64,000 nucleotides of DNA from Amyelois transitella (taxonomy: Eukaryota; Arthropoda; Insecta; Lepidoptera; Pyralidae): contig NC_083509.1 in NCBI RefSeq assembly GCF_032362555.1, positions 4,363,001-4,427,000 of the forward strand. The letters run 5' to 3'. The translations under genes and the position numbers were made by a program. Shown piece after piece: positions 26,200-38,500 of this stretch; positions within the stretch are counted from its first letter, which is position 1; each line of letters begins with the position of its first letter. The notes beneath the pieces are model-generated. The model saw only the letters and a list, made by a program, of their open reading frames with translations, made no database searches and was not told the DNA's origin.

Positions 26200-26430
26200 T
26201 ACGGGACAAATTACCTATACAGATTGAGTTTGAGAGCCTCGAAGTAAGTTAGAGACTTCTGTTACGAGATACTAACTCATCAAAATTTTATAATAAATAC
26301 TTAGATACGACTAAACATCCAAGACCCAGGCCAATCAGAAAAAGTTCTTTTCTCATCATGCCCTGGCCGATTCGAACCCTGGACCTCCGGTGTTACAGAC
26401 AAGCGTACTACCGCTGCGCCACAGAAGCCG
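26200..26430 (-). repeat. LepB tRNA-derived SINE
   Basis: On the minus strand the head reads TGGCGCAGCGGTAGTACGC and then a B-box-like GGTTCGAATC. The body carries CATGATGAGAAAAGAACTTT and CTGGGTCTTGG. The tRNA-like promoter, body and AT-rich tail in order identify a SINE. A second copy is at 46161-46378 and a decayed one at about 54908-55075. Confidence 0.85.
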
Positions 26431-26510
26431 TCATTGATTAAATCAAATGATTTATAAATATAAAAGCCAACTGATGTTACTAGCAAATCGTTAGGAAGCG
26501 CATTGAACAC

Positions 26511-26622
26511 TGTCAGATGCATCCGTCAACTCGTCTGCTCTAGGTTTAATTTAAGAGCTCTCTCACACGCGCGACTGCCGTGAAATTAGCGGTGCATCCT
26601 GCTTCCACTGTTTGCTTGCTAT
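26511..26622. repeat. ~110-bp direct repeat, right copy
   Basis: Same order of blocks as 26012-26121 with several substitutions (CTGCCGTGAAATTAGCGGTG against CTGTCTTGAAATCAGCGGTG). Confidence 0.8.
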
Positions 26623-26789
26623 TATATGTTTAGGTATCTTTACATCACAGACTAGACTGTATGTAAGTAGCTATATTTTGCTAGGTTTCCAACCTTTTTG
26701 GATCCGGCAGAGAATATCAAATAGCAATTAGGATTTCCCGTGATTGGAGAAAATTTTGTGAGGATTACCCGAGCTCTGTGTTGTGTGTC

Positions 26790-26955
26790 ACACCATCTCC
26801 TTCCCATGGTTGTCGTAAAAGGCGACTAAGGATGCTGATAAACTTGGGATTCTTATTTAAGGCGATGGTCTAGCAACCTGTCACTATTTGCTCTGTCTAT
26901 CCCGCAAGGGATATAGAAGTGATTATATTGTATATGTTTATGTATGTATGTATGT
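26790..26955 (+). repeat. LepA retroposon with internal deletion
   Basis: Retains CCATGGTTGTCGTAAAAGGC and CTATCCCGCAAGGGATATAG, ending in a TATGTATGTATGTATGTGG tail. About 100 bp of the usual body, between CTGTCACTATTTG and CTCTGTCTA, are missing. Confidence 0.82.
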
Positions 26956-29209
26956 GGATTGCCCGGTAATTTTTCAGCAATTGCTTATTAATTTGGTGTA
27001 GTTTCTAAGGTGGACCTTGACCGGATTTCGTCCTTTATTCGCATCCTACTACATCCACAGGAAGAGAGCCAGTGCTCGTAACCAATGTCGGGATCCAAAC
27101 GGGACCTAATGGAAATATTTAGGACCAAATGTGCTCAAACGTGGGATGTAACCGGTGCCGAGCAAAAACGTTCATAATTTCCGGCAGAGTTACTAATTGT
27201 GTAGGTGCTTGAAGTGAAAACTGCGAAAAATTACCTTAATTGGTTGGATGTTGAGCTGCATGCAAGAATGAACATCATATTTCGTTCGTAATTTACAGGA
27301 CTACAAATTTAGTGTGGTAAAGAGACCTTTACGTGTCTGTATCCATAAGTTGGTCTTAAATTTCGGTCTTTCATGCGTTGATTACTTAATTATTCGATGA
27401 ATGTAAGTATATTCTGGTCTTTTTATATCAGTAATAACTAAAAAACAAAAGTGCCTGAGGATTAACTTATAAAATCTAGTTAATATGGATGAAATTTATG
27501 CACAAAAGCATTAGAATATTATGATGGATCAACTTTATAACAATAGAAGCAATCTCAGAGAGGCAACTTTGATCGACATAATAAAGGTTTGGTTAATGCA
27601 GTTTTTATACACCAACCTGATTAATAAAATCAGTCAAAATATACCCTAATTAACGTCAGAAATGTGCCAAAAGAACAATTCCGTCAATCACATACCATAC
27701 AAAGCTGTGAATTGTCTTCGAATTCTTTAAAATAAAACAAGGCTCGTATTAAATGTTACTGCGGTAAACATGTTCTTTCAAAGCATCCAGATTTAGTTAC
27801 TGTTCCACGAATATCCTTCTTCCTAGATTAATGAGTTACGGACGAAGAAACTATTAGTGGAGGTTCAAACGCGACCGCAAATAGTACGCGGTAACTATCC
27901 GTTAGGCCGAATATAAAATAGTTTCCGACTATTGTAAAGCCAATGAAGTTTGTTGTCCAAACTAAACAATGTTTGTGGCAAACAAGCTTGCTTCAAGTTC
28001 AAATAGCTTTCGTAAGAAGCGGTGTTCTAGATCACAAGGCTAAAGTACTTAAATGGTATTGACATTATCAGGGTAAAAACGAGTAAATTTTGTCTTTGTT
28101 TATGCAGTTCTCTTGACAGGTGTCCAGTCCACGTCTTCTACTAACCCAGCATATAAAGGGTGCATTTAGAGGAATGTTGTTATAAATTTTGTATTTTTTT
28201 AGTTGTCTTTTAAGAAATATTAATCATATTTTTCTCTAATAAGCCTTCTGTAATTGTGAATACCGAATTTCTAGTAAAGTTAATATTGTTTTTCTTGACG
28301 AGATATTTAATTATTATGTCAAAATTTTATCAATTCCCATTCATAGTTTACGGGTAAAACACAAAACATATTATTAATATTCCGCTTCTACATTACACAG
28401 CGTTATGTTTCTAAGAACTAAGTTAGTATCCCAGATTCGAGTAACTTTACCTACTTCCAATTTCTGGCAAGTGATTTTGTGTAGGCACGTAGCATTGACA
28501 TCTAATTTATTGTAGGAGGGGAGACCGGCAGGGAGAGGACGATAGACAAACAGCATTACGACGACAACTACGTCATTCATTGCTACTGCATCTGTTGATT
28601 AAATTTTGGTACCATACGAGTACCGTATTCGAGTATTTGTGTTGTTGAGCAATCCTTCTTACAGAGTATCCTCGTTGCTTTTGCCATAGGTTATTTATTT
28701 AATTCACATGGAGATGGAAAATAAAACACCAACTAAGCAATAGTATTCATATAAGAAAGAAAAAAAAATTTGATCCGTTTCAGTTGGTTAGAGTGGAAAT
28801 ACTGTTGAGTAACCTGGATAGGGAGTGACAAAATAGGGATTTTGCATTTCATAAAATTTGTGACATCATAAGATGCGTTAATGTATGTATATTATGGTGA
28901 TTTGTATGCCATATTTTAAAGAGTGAATTTAATAGAATTAGTTACATATTTTCAATAAATCTGATCTAGTCAAAAGCCATGAAAGATTCTTGATCTTTAC
29001 TGCACATTGTATCCAGGATATATTTTTGAGCACACGAAAACAAAAAAAACATCTTATGAAACCTAGTATTTTACTAATTTTCATAAACCTTCTTTCAAAC
29101 AGTATTTTGTTATTTCTATGACTTATAGCCGGTAGTCACGTAGATAGGTCTATATCCGCTGCAGCATATGTATATGCATCACGTTTGGCAACGTCATCCA
29201 CGCTTTACA

Positions 29210-29239
29210 TCGCCCTGTTTGAAATATCAAACAGGGCGA
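29210..29239. repeat. 13-bp perfect inverted repeat, 4-nt loop
   Basis: TCGCCCTGTTTGA, loop AATA, then TCAAACAGGGCGA. Confidence 0.85.
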
Positions 29240-29814
29240 ATTCAATCCTAGGTCCCTCTCTGATTTATTGCTCTTGTTTACCATACTAGGAACTGATATA
29301 TAGTAGTATAGTATAGTAGTAATAAGGCGTAAATTCTTCATAACCACAACATTCTGCAAAATCATTTTGTCTTTCCATCTATAGCGATTAAAACCTAGTT
29401 AAAGATTAAAATACGTTTTTGCGCGAGTCGTACACATGTTTGTGAATCATCACCTTTTCATCGTTATGTATAAGACAATGCTATATTTAGCTTTTTTTTC
29501 GAAGGAATAACATATGGATGAAATTTGACAAAGATATTCTACATATTTGTTGAATTTAGGTATATATAGTTAAAAGTTTTCACTTTTCGGAATTTGGGTT
29601 TTATTCTAGGGCAGAAAATAACTCGATTCACAATTGTTGCACTACACAAGAATCTGAATAATTTGAATGAGCGAGCCTCATTCTAATCGCCTCTTACAAA
29701 AACAGGGCTATGGATCGGTCCTGTCTATCTAGTCCTAGGAATTCTAAGGTAACCTGGTCCAGGTAAAACCAATAAAGTTGCTCTGTAAATCTGGCCAGAA
29801 CAAACATATACTAA

Positions 29815-30345
29815 GGTTGGTTCCACGACATCTGATATTATCTCACCTCAAAGAAAACCCGTATATTTCCTACTTGTCTGATGGGTGTGGTATGTGATCC
29901 ACACGACACATTCAACACTAGGTTAGTGTTTTATGTGTTCCTGGATAAAACATATTGTTGGTTCGTCTACAGGTGGACGTTATCTGACCTTAGGGAGAAA
30001 GACCCTGGTACATACTTATCTGATCTTAGAAGATATTAGAGCCACAAGCCTTAGAACTGAAGACCCGATAGACTAGAAAAGGCTGTAAGAGAAAAGTATG
30101 TAAGCATATCCCAGGCCCCGAAGCATGGCGGCGGAGGGTGCAACTGAGAACACGATAAGATGAGAAAGAAAATTACAGTTTACGAAACCAACAGACGTAA
30201 AAACAAATTAGGCTACTCAATAAATTTGCCCCGATAGAGCTATACTGCGGTTGGTTCCGCGACATGTGGTATGTTATCTGACCTCAGGGAGAAAGCCCGT
30301 GGAACATACTCGTCTGACGGGTGCGGTGTGCCCCGCGAGTTCGAC
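29815..30345. repeat. three diverged tandem-like repeats
   Basis: Related segments at about 29815-29890, 29958-30030 and 30242-30345 share GGTTGGTTCC(A/G)CGACAT, TATCTGACCT(C/T)AGGGAGAAAG and TACTCGTCTGACGGGTG-like blocks. Spacing is uneven. The family is unknown. Confidence 0.6.
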
Positions 30346-31039
30346 GCCGCATGTCGGTTTTGCTCACTCGTGCTCTATTAGTTCGAGTAACCTGATATGA
30401 CTCGCCCTTCGTTTCACTTAATTAAAAGTTAAAGTTCTAAAGTTTATAGCGATAGCTCAGTTACTGATTCATTTAGGACGTCCAAATTTTAGCAGAAACC
30501 TGATTATCCTATTACGGTAGATGACTGTGTACAAAACTCAACCATTGGCAACTTTAAAGCTACATATTCTTCACGTAACATACTCATAATTTATCTTCTA
30601 ACGAGAATAAAATAAAAATCTCTAAATTCTTCAAGTACCGATTTAACTTATCAAAAAATAAAAATCAGCATTTAGTGCCGGAGCGTTTAATTAGCATAAA
30701 TTGCGGACGTGAGAAGAGTGCAAGCAATTCCATTAACATTTTTTAATGAAGAACATTTATAACGAGAAGCCTCGCAGCATCTTCAAGTAAGTTTTTCATA
30801 AAACACAGTGCTTAAGTAACTTAACGTCGTGATTCTTGTTGTGTCGATCCCTAAACATTAACTTGGATTAATAAACTTAAGAATGGTGTTTTAAAACAAA
30901 AATCATTAGAGCACCCTGGGCAATCATTAGACAGACTCTACATCGCAATCAAGAAAAACCTCAGCCCTTAACCAGAAGATATACTTAGATAAAAAGTTAT
31001 AAATGTAGAATATTATAATGTAAAAATAGGGTAACTCAC

Positions 31040-31263
31040 CATGGCACCAATTCCTTATTTTCTTCAAGAGCAGACGGCGTGGCCAGCGTGTCTGCGTCGC
31101 CCTCAGTCCTTCCTCCAGGATGTTCAGGGATCACCCTTTCGATAGTGGTCACTTCCTCAATATCGGAGTCAATACCCTGGGCGAAGTCCATGTAGAACGA
31201 CTCGCGAGAGTCGCTGGACCCACGCCGCAGTTTCAGCGACAGGTCTGGAGAACTGTCATCCAT
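31040..31263 (-). CDS. N-terminal coding exon of unrecognised acidic protein
   Basis: The minus strand opens at an ATG at 31263 (an in-frame ATG three codons earlier, at 31272, is an alternative) and runs 74 codons to a consensus donor GTGAGT at 31039-31034, leaving in phase 2. The residues read as a genuine N-terminus: MDDSSPDLSLKLRRGSSDSR, then ESFYMDFAQGIDSDIEEV, then an acidic tract (TEGDADTLATPSALEENKEL). The RRGSS segment resembles a basophilic kinase site; that is a motif reading only. The exon is GC-rich and clearly coding-like against its surround. I do not recognise the protein. It most likely continues leftward into the Ser/Pro-rich exons at 4619 and 3426, but no intermediate exon was found. 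Confidence 0.72.
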
Positions 31264-31272
31264 CTTGCCCAC

Positions 31273-34200
31273 TAATTTATCACTTTCGGTTTAAATCATC
31301 CTCTTCGAGTCATTTTGATCTATATCATTCACGCGTTATCCCATTGTTGAAAAAGTAGAAGCTCTAAGAAAAGAAAATGTTTGTTCGTGTCTTTAGTCGC
31401 ATTCCTCGCCTTAAAAAGTTTAGAACTCGACTTAAAATTTAATCAATAACGTCTCCGAATCGCTTGTTATTTGTAGCTGTGGATATTATCGATGAATTTA
31501 AAATACAATGCCGTCCTTTATTCCAAGGAAGCAATTATAAACTCTTTATTCGATAGAACAAAAGTTGAGCGAACTTGTCAAAAGTACGAGTATTCTGTTC
31601 TGGCAGGAATATTGGAAACTACGAACAAAGTATTTTATTTGCCAAGACATTTCTTCCGAACATTAAACCGTTTTCGTGAATAATTATTCATGGTCACTTC
31701 CTGAATATCGGAATCTATACCCTTTGTCTATCTAGATATAATAGCGTCCACAGGAATTTAAAAAAAATCTCCCATAATGCACTTAGCCCACATAAGACAT
31801 TCCAAAACTACACCATGCGTTACATAAGTTAATAATACAATATCAGTGTTGGCAATTACTGTGAGAGAAAAATGTAATACCTATTTCAAAACCTATAAAT
31901 CTCAACAAGAAGGTAAGTATTATTATTTGCAACCTCGGTCACTTTCTGAATCTCATTTCATAAAGTAAGGGTAAGCGTAAGGGTTAATCGTGATATATTA
32001 CGTAATGAGGCATGACTTTTATTATACAGAATTTTTTAAATTGTTAGGTATATTATAAGCTAGCCAGTGTTATTTGGTATCCACTGTCGACGAATGTAGT
32101 TATTAATTTGATCATCATACTCATAGTCACGTCACGCGTGTCGGACATACCAGTCAAAACAGATGTGGGCAACAAAAAGTGGCACTCCCGAACAATAGTG
32201 ATTTATCTTGTCTCACAAAAAGCGCTTTGAAGTAAAAAGAACAATGACCCGTGAATCGTTCACTACAACCTTCCCTAAAATCGACACGCTTCCTGTAACG
32301 TTAATAACTAAATCTGTCTATATTTAGGTAGGTCTACTACAAATAGTCTATGTTCCTGAACGTTTAGTAGGTATTTTTATTTGATAGGTTCACGTACGTA
32401 GGATGTACTAGAAATAGTCTGAGAGCTAGCATCCGCAGCATATTCAGTTTCATGTCTGCCTCTATAAACATTAACGTAAAGTTTTATTACTAAAAATAAG
32501 TTTTATTACTATAAAAATAAAAAACTTACAAAGCTAATAATTCCAATGTGGAAGATTTTTAATAGAGTTCGGTTACTATATTGAAAAAACTGAAGAAAGG
32601 TTTTTTTTTATGTAGTAAATTCATTTATTAATTAATAATATTATGTTGACAAAATGTAATCATTACTATTTCTAAACTTTACTTATAATAATAAAACTAC
32701 CTAATTAAAAAAGAAGTAAAATTTATAAACTACAAAAAAAAAAGGTTATTTCGTCATATCATTGTGTAATGAAATGAAACATTTTTTTCGGACGAAGTTG
32801 AAATTTGGGAGGCATGTGTATCTTTTGCCAGAAGAAGTGCAGTGTGAGTATTGTTATTTCTTGTTAACACGCGCACGTGTCACGTCTTTTCCCTTACGTG
32901 GTAGACAGAGTCAATAGACACAAGACTCGACGGCCGAAAAAAAAACTTTTTTAAAAACGTTTTACAATAAGTAAATGGTAATTAATAACCATATCTTCGC
33001 AGTATTAGCGTTCTAGTAGGAAATCCAAAATCGATAAAATTCTTTTCAATTATTCATTGTAAACTCTAGTGCCTTCACGACCTACTTATTTACATTTACA
33101 AATATTCTACTCAACAATTATGGATGAGGATGACCAAAACTAAATTTGCTAATCAGTTTGGACAAAGGTAACGCATAAATAAATCAAAGTTGGAATTAAT
33201 CGTTTGTATGTCTATCGCGTACGCACGTGATTTTATATGGTAAGTCAAAGTAGCCGAAACCCGATTTTATGAATTAAATATAGAATTCTAAACAATGCAC
33301 GATAATTGTTATCGTTACCAAAATTCTGGTCCTTCAACCCGGATATTCATTTCGGAACACCCTACTTCATAACATAGGTATTTTAATGACCTCAGAAAGG
33401 CTATACAAGTAAAGGTATATATAAGTATCTGCTACTCACTGAAACCTTCTTTATCAAGTTTAAATCTATTAACATACAAAACAAATCATGTAAGTAACTT
33501 AAGAACAACATTAATATTAATACCACATCCAGGAGCGATATTAATCGCTGCCGATCCCTCGGGAACAACAATAAAGCCCACGAACAAACATATTCATTTG
33601 CACACGACTGACAATCAGTATTCCTATGCCGGGCACGCTTCGCACCGGGCGAACGCGTATTGACACGGAATAATTCACGGAGTCACTCACACACGGATAT
33701 ATTTGTAGTGTAGTAGGATCATAACACGTGCGTAGAGGAACGCAGTGGGCGATAGAGGCGCCCTCGCGCGGCGAAGGTTGGCGCGCGATTGCCGCCAGAA
33801 TGGGAACGCAGCGCCATGCGGGAAGGGAGGGGGATCCACCCTCAGACTAGGGACTCGTTCGGGCGACGGGATCAATCTGACTACCGAGGGCCATCCATAC
33901 AATGCCATTGACATCGCATTCGTAGGAACGGAAGCTAAATAAAACACTGGTCAGTAATAATCTATGAAGTTTATAACATTGCTTTTGACCACGGATCCAA
34001 ACAATACTTACTTAAAATTTAACATTCTCAATATCACAATACTTGCTAGTCTTTAATTAAATAAATTTACTAAAAACATAAAATAAGAAAGAAATAACTA
34101 ACTTGTCCAATTAAGGACAAAAATAATTAAAAACTTTTGTATAAAAAACGTAAATACATGCATAGTCTCGTTACATTGTCAACATACACAAGACAACATT

Positions 34201-35542
34201 TGAAGATTGTCACGTCACACACAATATATGAAGAATTTATAATACGGATTATAGTAAAATCATATGATATTCAGTTACATGATGTTCAATATTAATAATT
34301 AGTTCTTAATAGATACCTACACGACCTTCTCCGTGTAATTAATAAAGATAAGTTATTAAGACATTAAAAAAAAAATCTCGTCCCATGATAAAAGCCTTTC
34401 ACTTGATTGACAGATACAATCAACGCGGGAAGTAAAACTGTGTATTGTTTTCCTACAGGACCAGCATGGAAGCTTGAATCAGCTTATTCCCATAGTCGCC
34501 TTTTACGGGATTAAAGGGGAACTAATTGAGTGCTCCTAACTTAAATTTACTCATTGTTTTTCAGAGCTTCCTTCACCGGTTCCACAGTATAATCAAAAAT
34601 ACTCGCCCTGTTTAAGAAGAATAGAATGATTCATTGGGCTTTTCTTTTAATATAAAAATGAAAATCGAAGGTTTTCTTTTCAATTCACCTGTCGGCTTTC
34701 AATTTTGTCCCGTTTTCATCTTGTTTACAAACATTCAATGCTGGTTGATCAAAAACATCTAATAAATCCTGCAATTTTCTTTTGTCTTACTTTAAAATTG
34801 TTTTATCGCAGTATGTTATTTTAAACAATATTTTAAAATATTAGTACAGTCTGTAAAGAATAATACGAAAAAAGTACTGTGGTATAATTAAATTATGCAT
34901 GGATTTTACATAAACTATGATAAATATATGGATGTATCAAGTTCTGTTTCTCCCGTCTGAAACAGAGATATATTTCTCCAGACAGTATTTTACAGCAATT
35001 ATTATGCGATAGATTCTCATTATGACATGACCTTTTGTTTTCTATTTTTTTTTCAGACACAAATTATTACTTTTAATTGATATTAATAGTAAACAGAACT
35101 GATATGATGTATAATGTAAACCCTATCTAATTTGATAATAAGTATAAGATTATTTGGTGACAGTTTAAAACAAGTAATCATAGAGTAATAAGTAACACAA
35201 AGATTTGTTATCTTGTGAAAGAAAATTATGCTCTTTGGTCAAAATGTACTTATAGTTGATTGGATTTTAATGCTCAACTAGTTTCAGAATCTAATAAAAA
35301 TGTGGTGTTTTATAAATGTTTACTAGAAAATTAATTACATACCTACTGGCATTGAATTCAAATAAAAAAATAAAATTAAAGAATATATTTTCACTTTTAC
35401 CCACAACTTGACAGATTCTGTTATAACCAACTATTTAAAAACATTGTTACCAATAATCATTAACCAAACATTGCATTGTGGATACTTATTAATCTATAAC
35501 AATACTGGAAAGTAAGGGCCGACATTACATTTTTTTTAAATT
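31273..35542. other. upstream / intergenic stretch with promoter-like island
   Basis: Lies between the 5' end of the unrecognised minus-strand gene and the 3' end of VAMP7 (also minus). It includes LepA fragments at about 32878-32936 and 34490-34540, both in reverse orientation, and the GC-rich block at 33650-33950. Otherwise AT-rich with no supported coding exon. Confidence 0.5.
33650..33950 (-). promoter_or_regulatory. GC/CpG-rich island, possible 5' non-coding exon or promoter
   Basis: This block is strikingly rich in CG dinucleotides (GGCGCCCTCGCGCGGCGAAG) in an otherwise AT-rich region. On the minus strand a donor-like CGTGTGTGAGTGAC occurs at about 33685, and TCAGTC, an insect initiator-like string, lies near 33610. 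It sits 2.4 kb upstream of the MDDSSPDLS exon in the right orientation to be its upstream first exon. Overlapping frames on both strands are products of the base composition. Confidence 0.35.
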
Positions 35543-38500
35543 TTAGCCGACACAAGACTTCCACGCTAGGCCTCCGCAGGCCATCGACCCAATCAGGTAA
35601 ACTGCTAAAGCGGCCACCAATACTATGACCACGTACATCTTGATGTTCTTCCAGAATAACGTCCTTTGCAGAGTCCTTGATGTCGTCCGATACGTTACAG
35701 ACTGAAACAAAATAAAATAATTTGTTAATTTGCCAACTAAGTGTAGGATATAAAATAACTTATTGAGTCATGTGGTTCCCGGAACCGATAGAAAAAACAA
35801 TTATAAATAGAGCAACAATTGAATGCCATATCAACACAGGCACAGCCCCAGTCGCTCTAGGATTTAGAGATTTGAAATTACGCATGAAGGTTCCTTATTT
35901 GGTCTATGGGTGCACTAATGGAGGGCTTCCCGAAATTACTCTGGGAAAGGAAATTAGCGGGAATTTTAAAATTTACGCGGGGTAAGCCGCAGGCATCTGT
36001 AATATAAAAAAGTAGCGTATGCTACTTCTGAAAGTTGTGTCTGCCTCTGTAATAAATATCATCAAAATAGTATATATAGCGCAGTAGTTTTTTGTGTGAA
36101 AACATTACAAACATACACACAAATGTTTCCTCCTTATAAATTAGTATAGAAAAAAAAACGGTTATCATTATTATTTGATGATTGCACCTTAAGACTTTCA
36201 ACGTAAGGCGTTTTTCGGAATGATCATGCAGAAATAATTACAGGTTTATTTGATGATTGCAATTGTTTTTGACCTTGTCGCAATAATACATTAATGGAAG
36301 GAAAACATTTAACGAAATCAAGGGCGTTGTTTGTTATGGTTGGTGTGTTTGTTAACAATATAAAATCCACTTTTGAATGAGACAGATTAAAACACATACA
36401 TATAATCGTGTCTATATCCCTTGCCAGGCAAACAGAGCCAACAGTCTTGAAAATACTTATACGCCACGTTCAGCTGTTTGGTTAATGATAGAATTGAGAA
36501 GTATGCAGAGATCGTGGAAAGATATAGTCTCTGCCTACGTGTGTAAGTATTAAGGCGTAATCTTATGTTTGTATGTATAGAATTGAAATTCAAATAGTCC
36601 ATCGCCTAAAAGTAGAATCCCAAGTATATAAGCCTATCCCTTAACTTTGTCGCCTTTTATGACATCCATGGGAAAGAGATGGAGAACTACACGGCTGATT
36701 AAATCATAACGATTAAACATTTGATTTGTATGCCCTATATTAGTCAAGCCGTAAGTTTGTATACCCATGTTTTTTTAATGACGCTTCAATAGCCTATGCA
36801 AAATAATTTTATAAATACTTGTCATATCATAAAGTAAGAAGAGAAAAATGTAGAAGTGAAAAAAAAACATAATTGTGGCAAGTGGAAAAAGGCGTTTGTT
36901 TAGCTGACCCCAAGCCCTAAAACAGAATGATGAAGGGTGCAACTGGAAATGGGCAGAGATGAGAAAGAGAGTAAAGAAATAGGCGTTATGTATGTAGTAT
37001 CTGTGTGTGTGTCATACTCATGATTCTTGTTTACTAAACAAATACTCTTGTGCTTATTGCAAAAATATATAATAATTTTTGTTTATGCATGTTGCGGATA
37101 TACTCACACTGGTTTGCAAATTCTCAGCCTTATTCACTAGCAACTCCAACTTTTCACCACGCATGGCCATTGTGTCTGTAAGAAATTAACATTCCTCATA
37201 AATAATATATTATTACTAATCAAAAAATTTTTTAGATATCAAAATATTGGGTTACAATATGTTCAACCTGAAATTACATAATAGTCAATTGGTTCACTGA
37301 TTGGTTTACCAAAGAAACAATGCAGTGAATAGAAAAAAACAATATTATACTTGACTACCTATATTGAAATTTTCTTATAGTTAAAATATGTTGAACATTT
37401 AAAAAATACCAATCTTCATTATTTGATAATCTAATATTTAATTATTAATCGCCATTTGTTTATTAGAGTACCTACTAATGGAAAATATTTTTAGGTCGTA
37501 TCAGTTCATTATTAATTATAATTACAGCAAGGATTCATTAGGTAATTTCACATCACTGATAATGTTATGTAATTAGTATGCATAGCTCTAAACAATTGTA
37601 TTTTAGTAAACCGAATGTAACATTTTGTAGGTACCAAAGAAGGATATTTTTAAACTATAAAGTACACATTTACATAAGGTATTTTTCTATTACAAAGGTA
37701 TAGATTTTTCATTACATGTACTAATAGCATTATAGTTTATTTGAGTCCCCAATAAATAAAACTTTCAATGTTCCAGCTTGTTCAATGAAGTAATATTTTT
37801 TAAAGGAGAAGTGACTAACATGATGAAATTTTGATGGTTAAAATGCTATCATCATTAGTAAAAATGCATGATCAGAAGCTAGAAGTTATGTAATCGATAC
37901 CTATAATAATATCTAGTAATACATAAATGAAATGGTAACTAAAAAATGTCTGTACTTGAAAAATATTGGAAATAAATTTAATATTTCCATTATTTCAAGT
38001 ACTATTTATTTTTATTTTTAGAAGACCAGCAGAAGTCAAAAATGTGATATAGAATTTCTGTTAGTTGGTTTGGGTTATATACATATAATGGGTTATAAAC
38101 AGCTTAGTTCAGTCTTTGAGAGACCCATGACTCTGTCTTCCAGATTAGCAATAGGGATATATGTATGGATATTAAATGTATGTGTATATGTTACATTATA
38201 AAGAATTTACAAATGAATGTAACATCTACAACATAGAAAGGAAATCTCACTGTTTTAAATGGTCAATAACACATATCAAGGTATCTAGTACAGTACAATG
38301 CATACAAACAATAAAGATAAGGTTATTTTAATTGATAAACATATTTACACTATATAAATCATTTATCAATACCAGAAAAACATGCAATGAGTCACTTCAT
38401 ACTCTAACATGGATTTACATAGACTTTGAATAAAAGTAAGTAAAATTCCTTGCCTAAGTTTATTTTGGCAATAAACTTAAAAACTTGGATTTTCATTTGG

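Larger units (their letters stand above)
4620..31039 (-). other. very long repeat-rich intron (inferred)
   Basis: This is the stretch between the MDDSSPDLS exon and the Ser/Pro-rich exons. It holds many LepA copies, a LepB SINE, several direct repeats and the composite hAT/Helitron element, listed separately. Small GC-rich islands (near 4890-5040, 5600-5710, 10000-10080, 14400-14640, 15180-15330, 17230-17440, 22080-22280) have no supported exon structure and could be cis-regulatory DNA. Additional small exons could be hidden here. Confidence 0.4.

Noticed and set aside
33687-33947. Overlapping frames on both strands
   Set aside because: Both exist because the block is GC-rich and poor in stop codons; no protein motif or consistent exon boundary.
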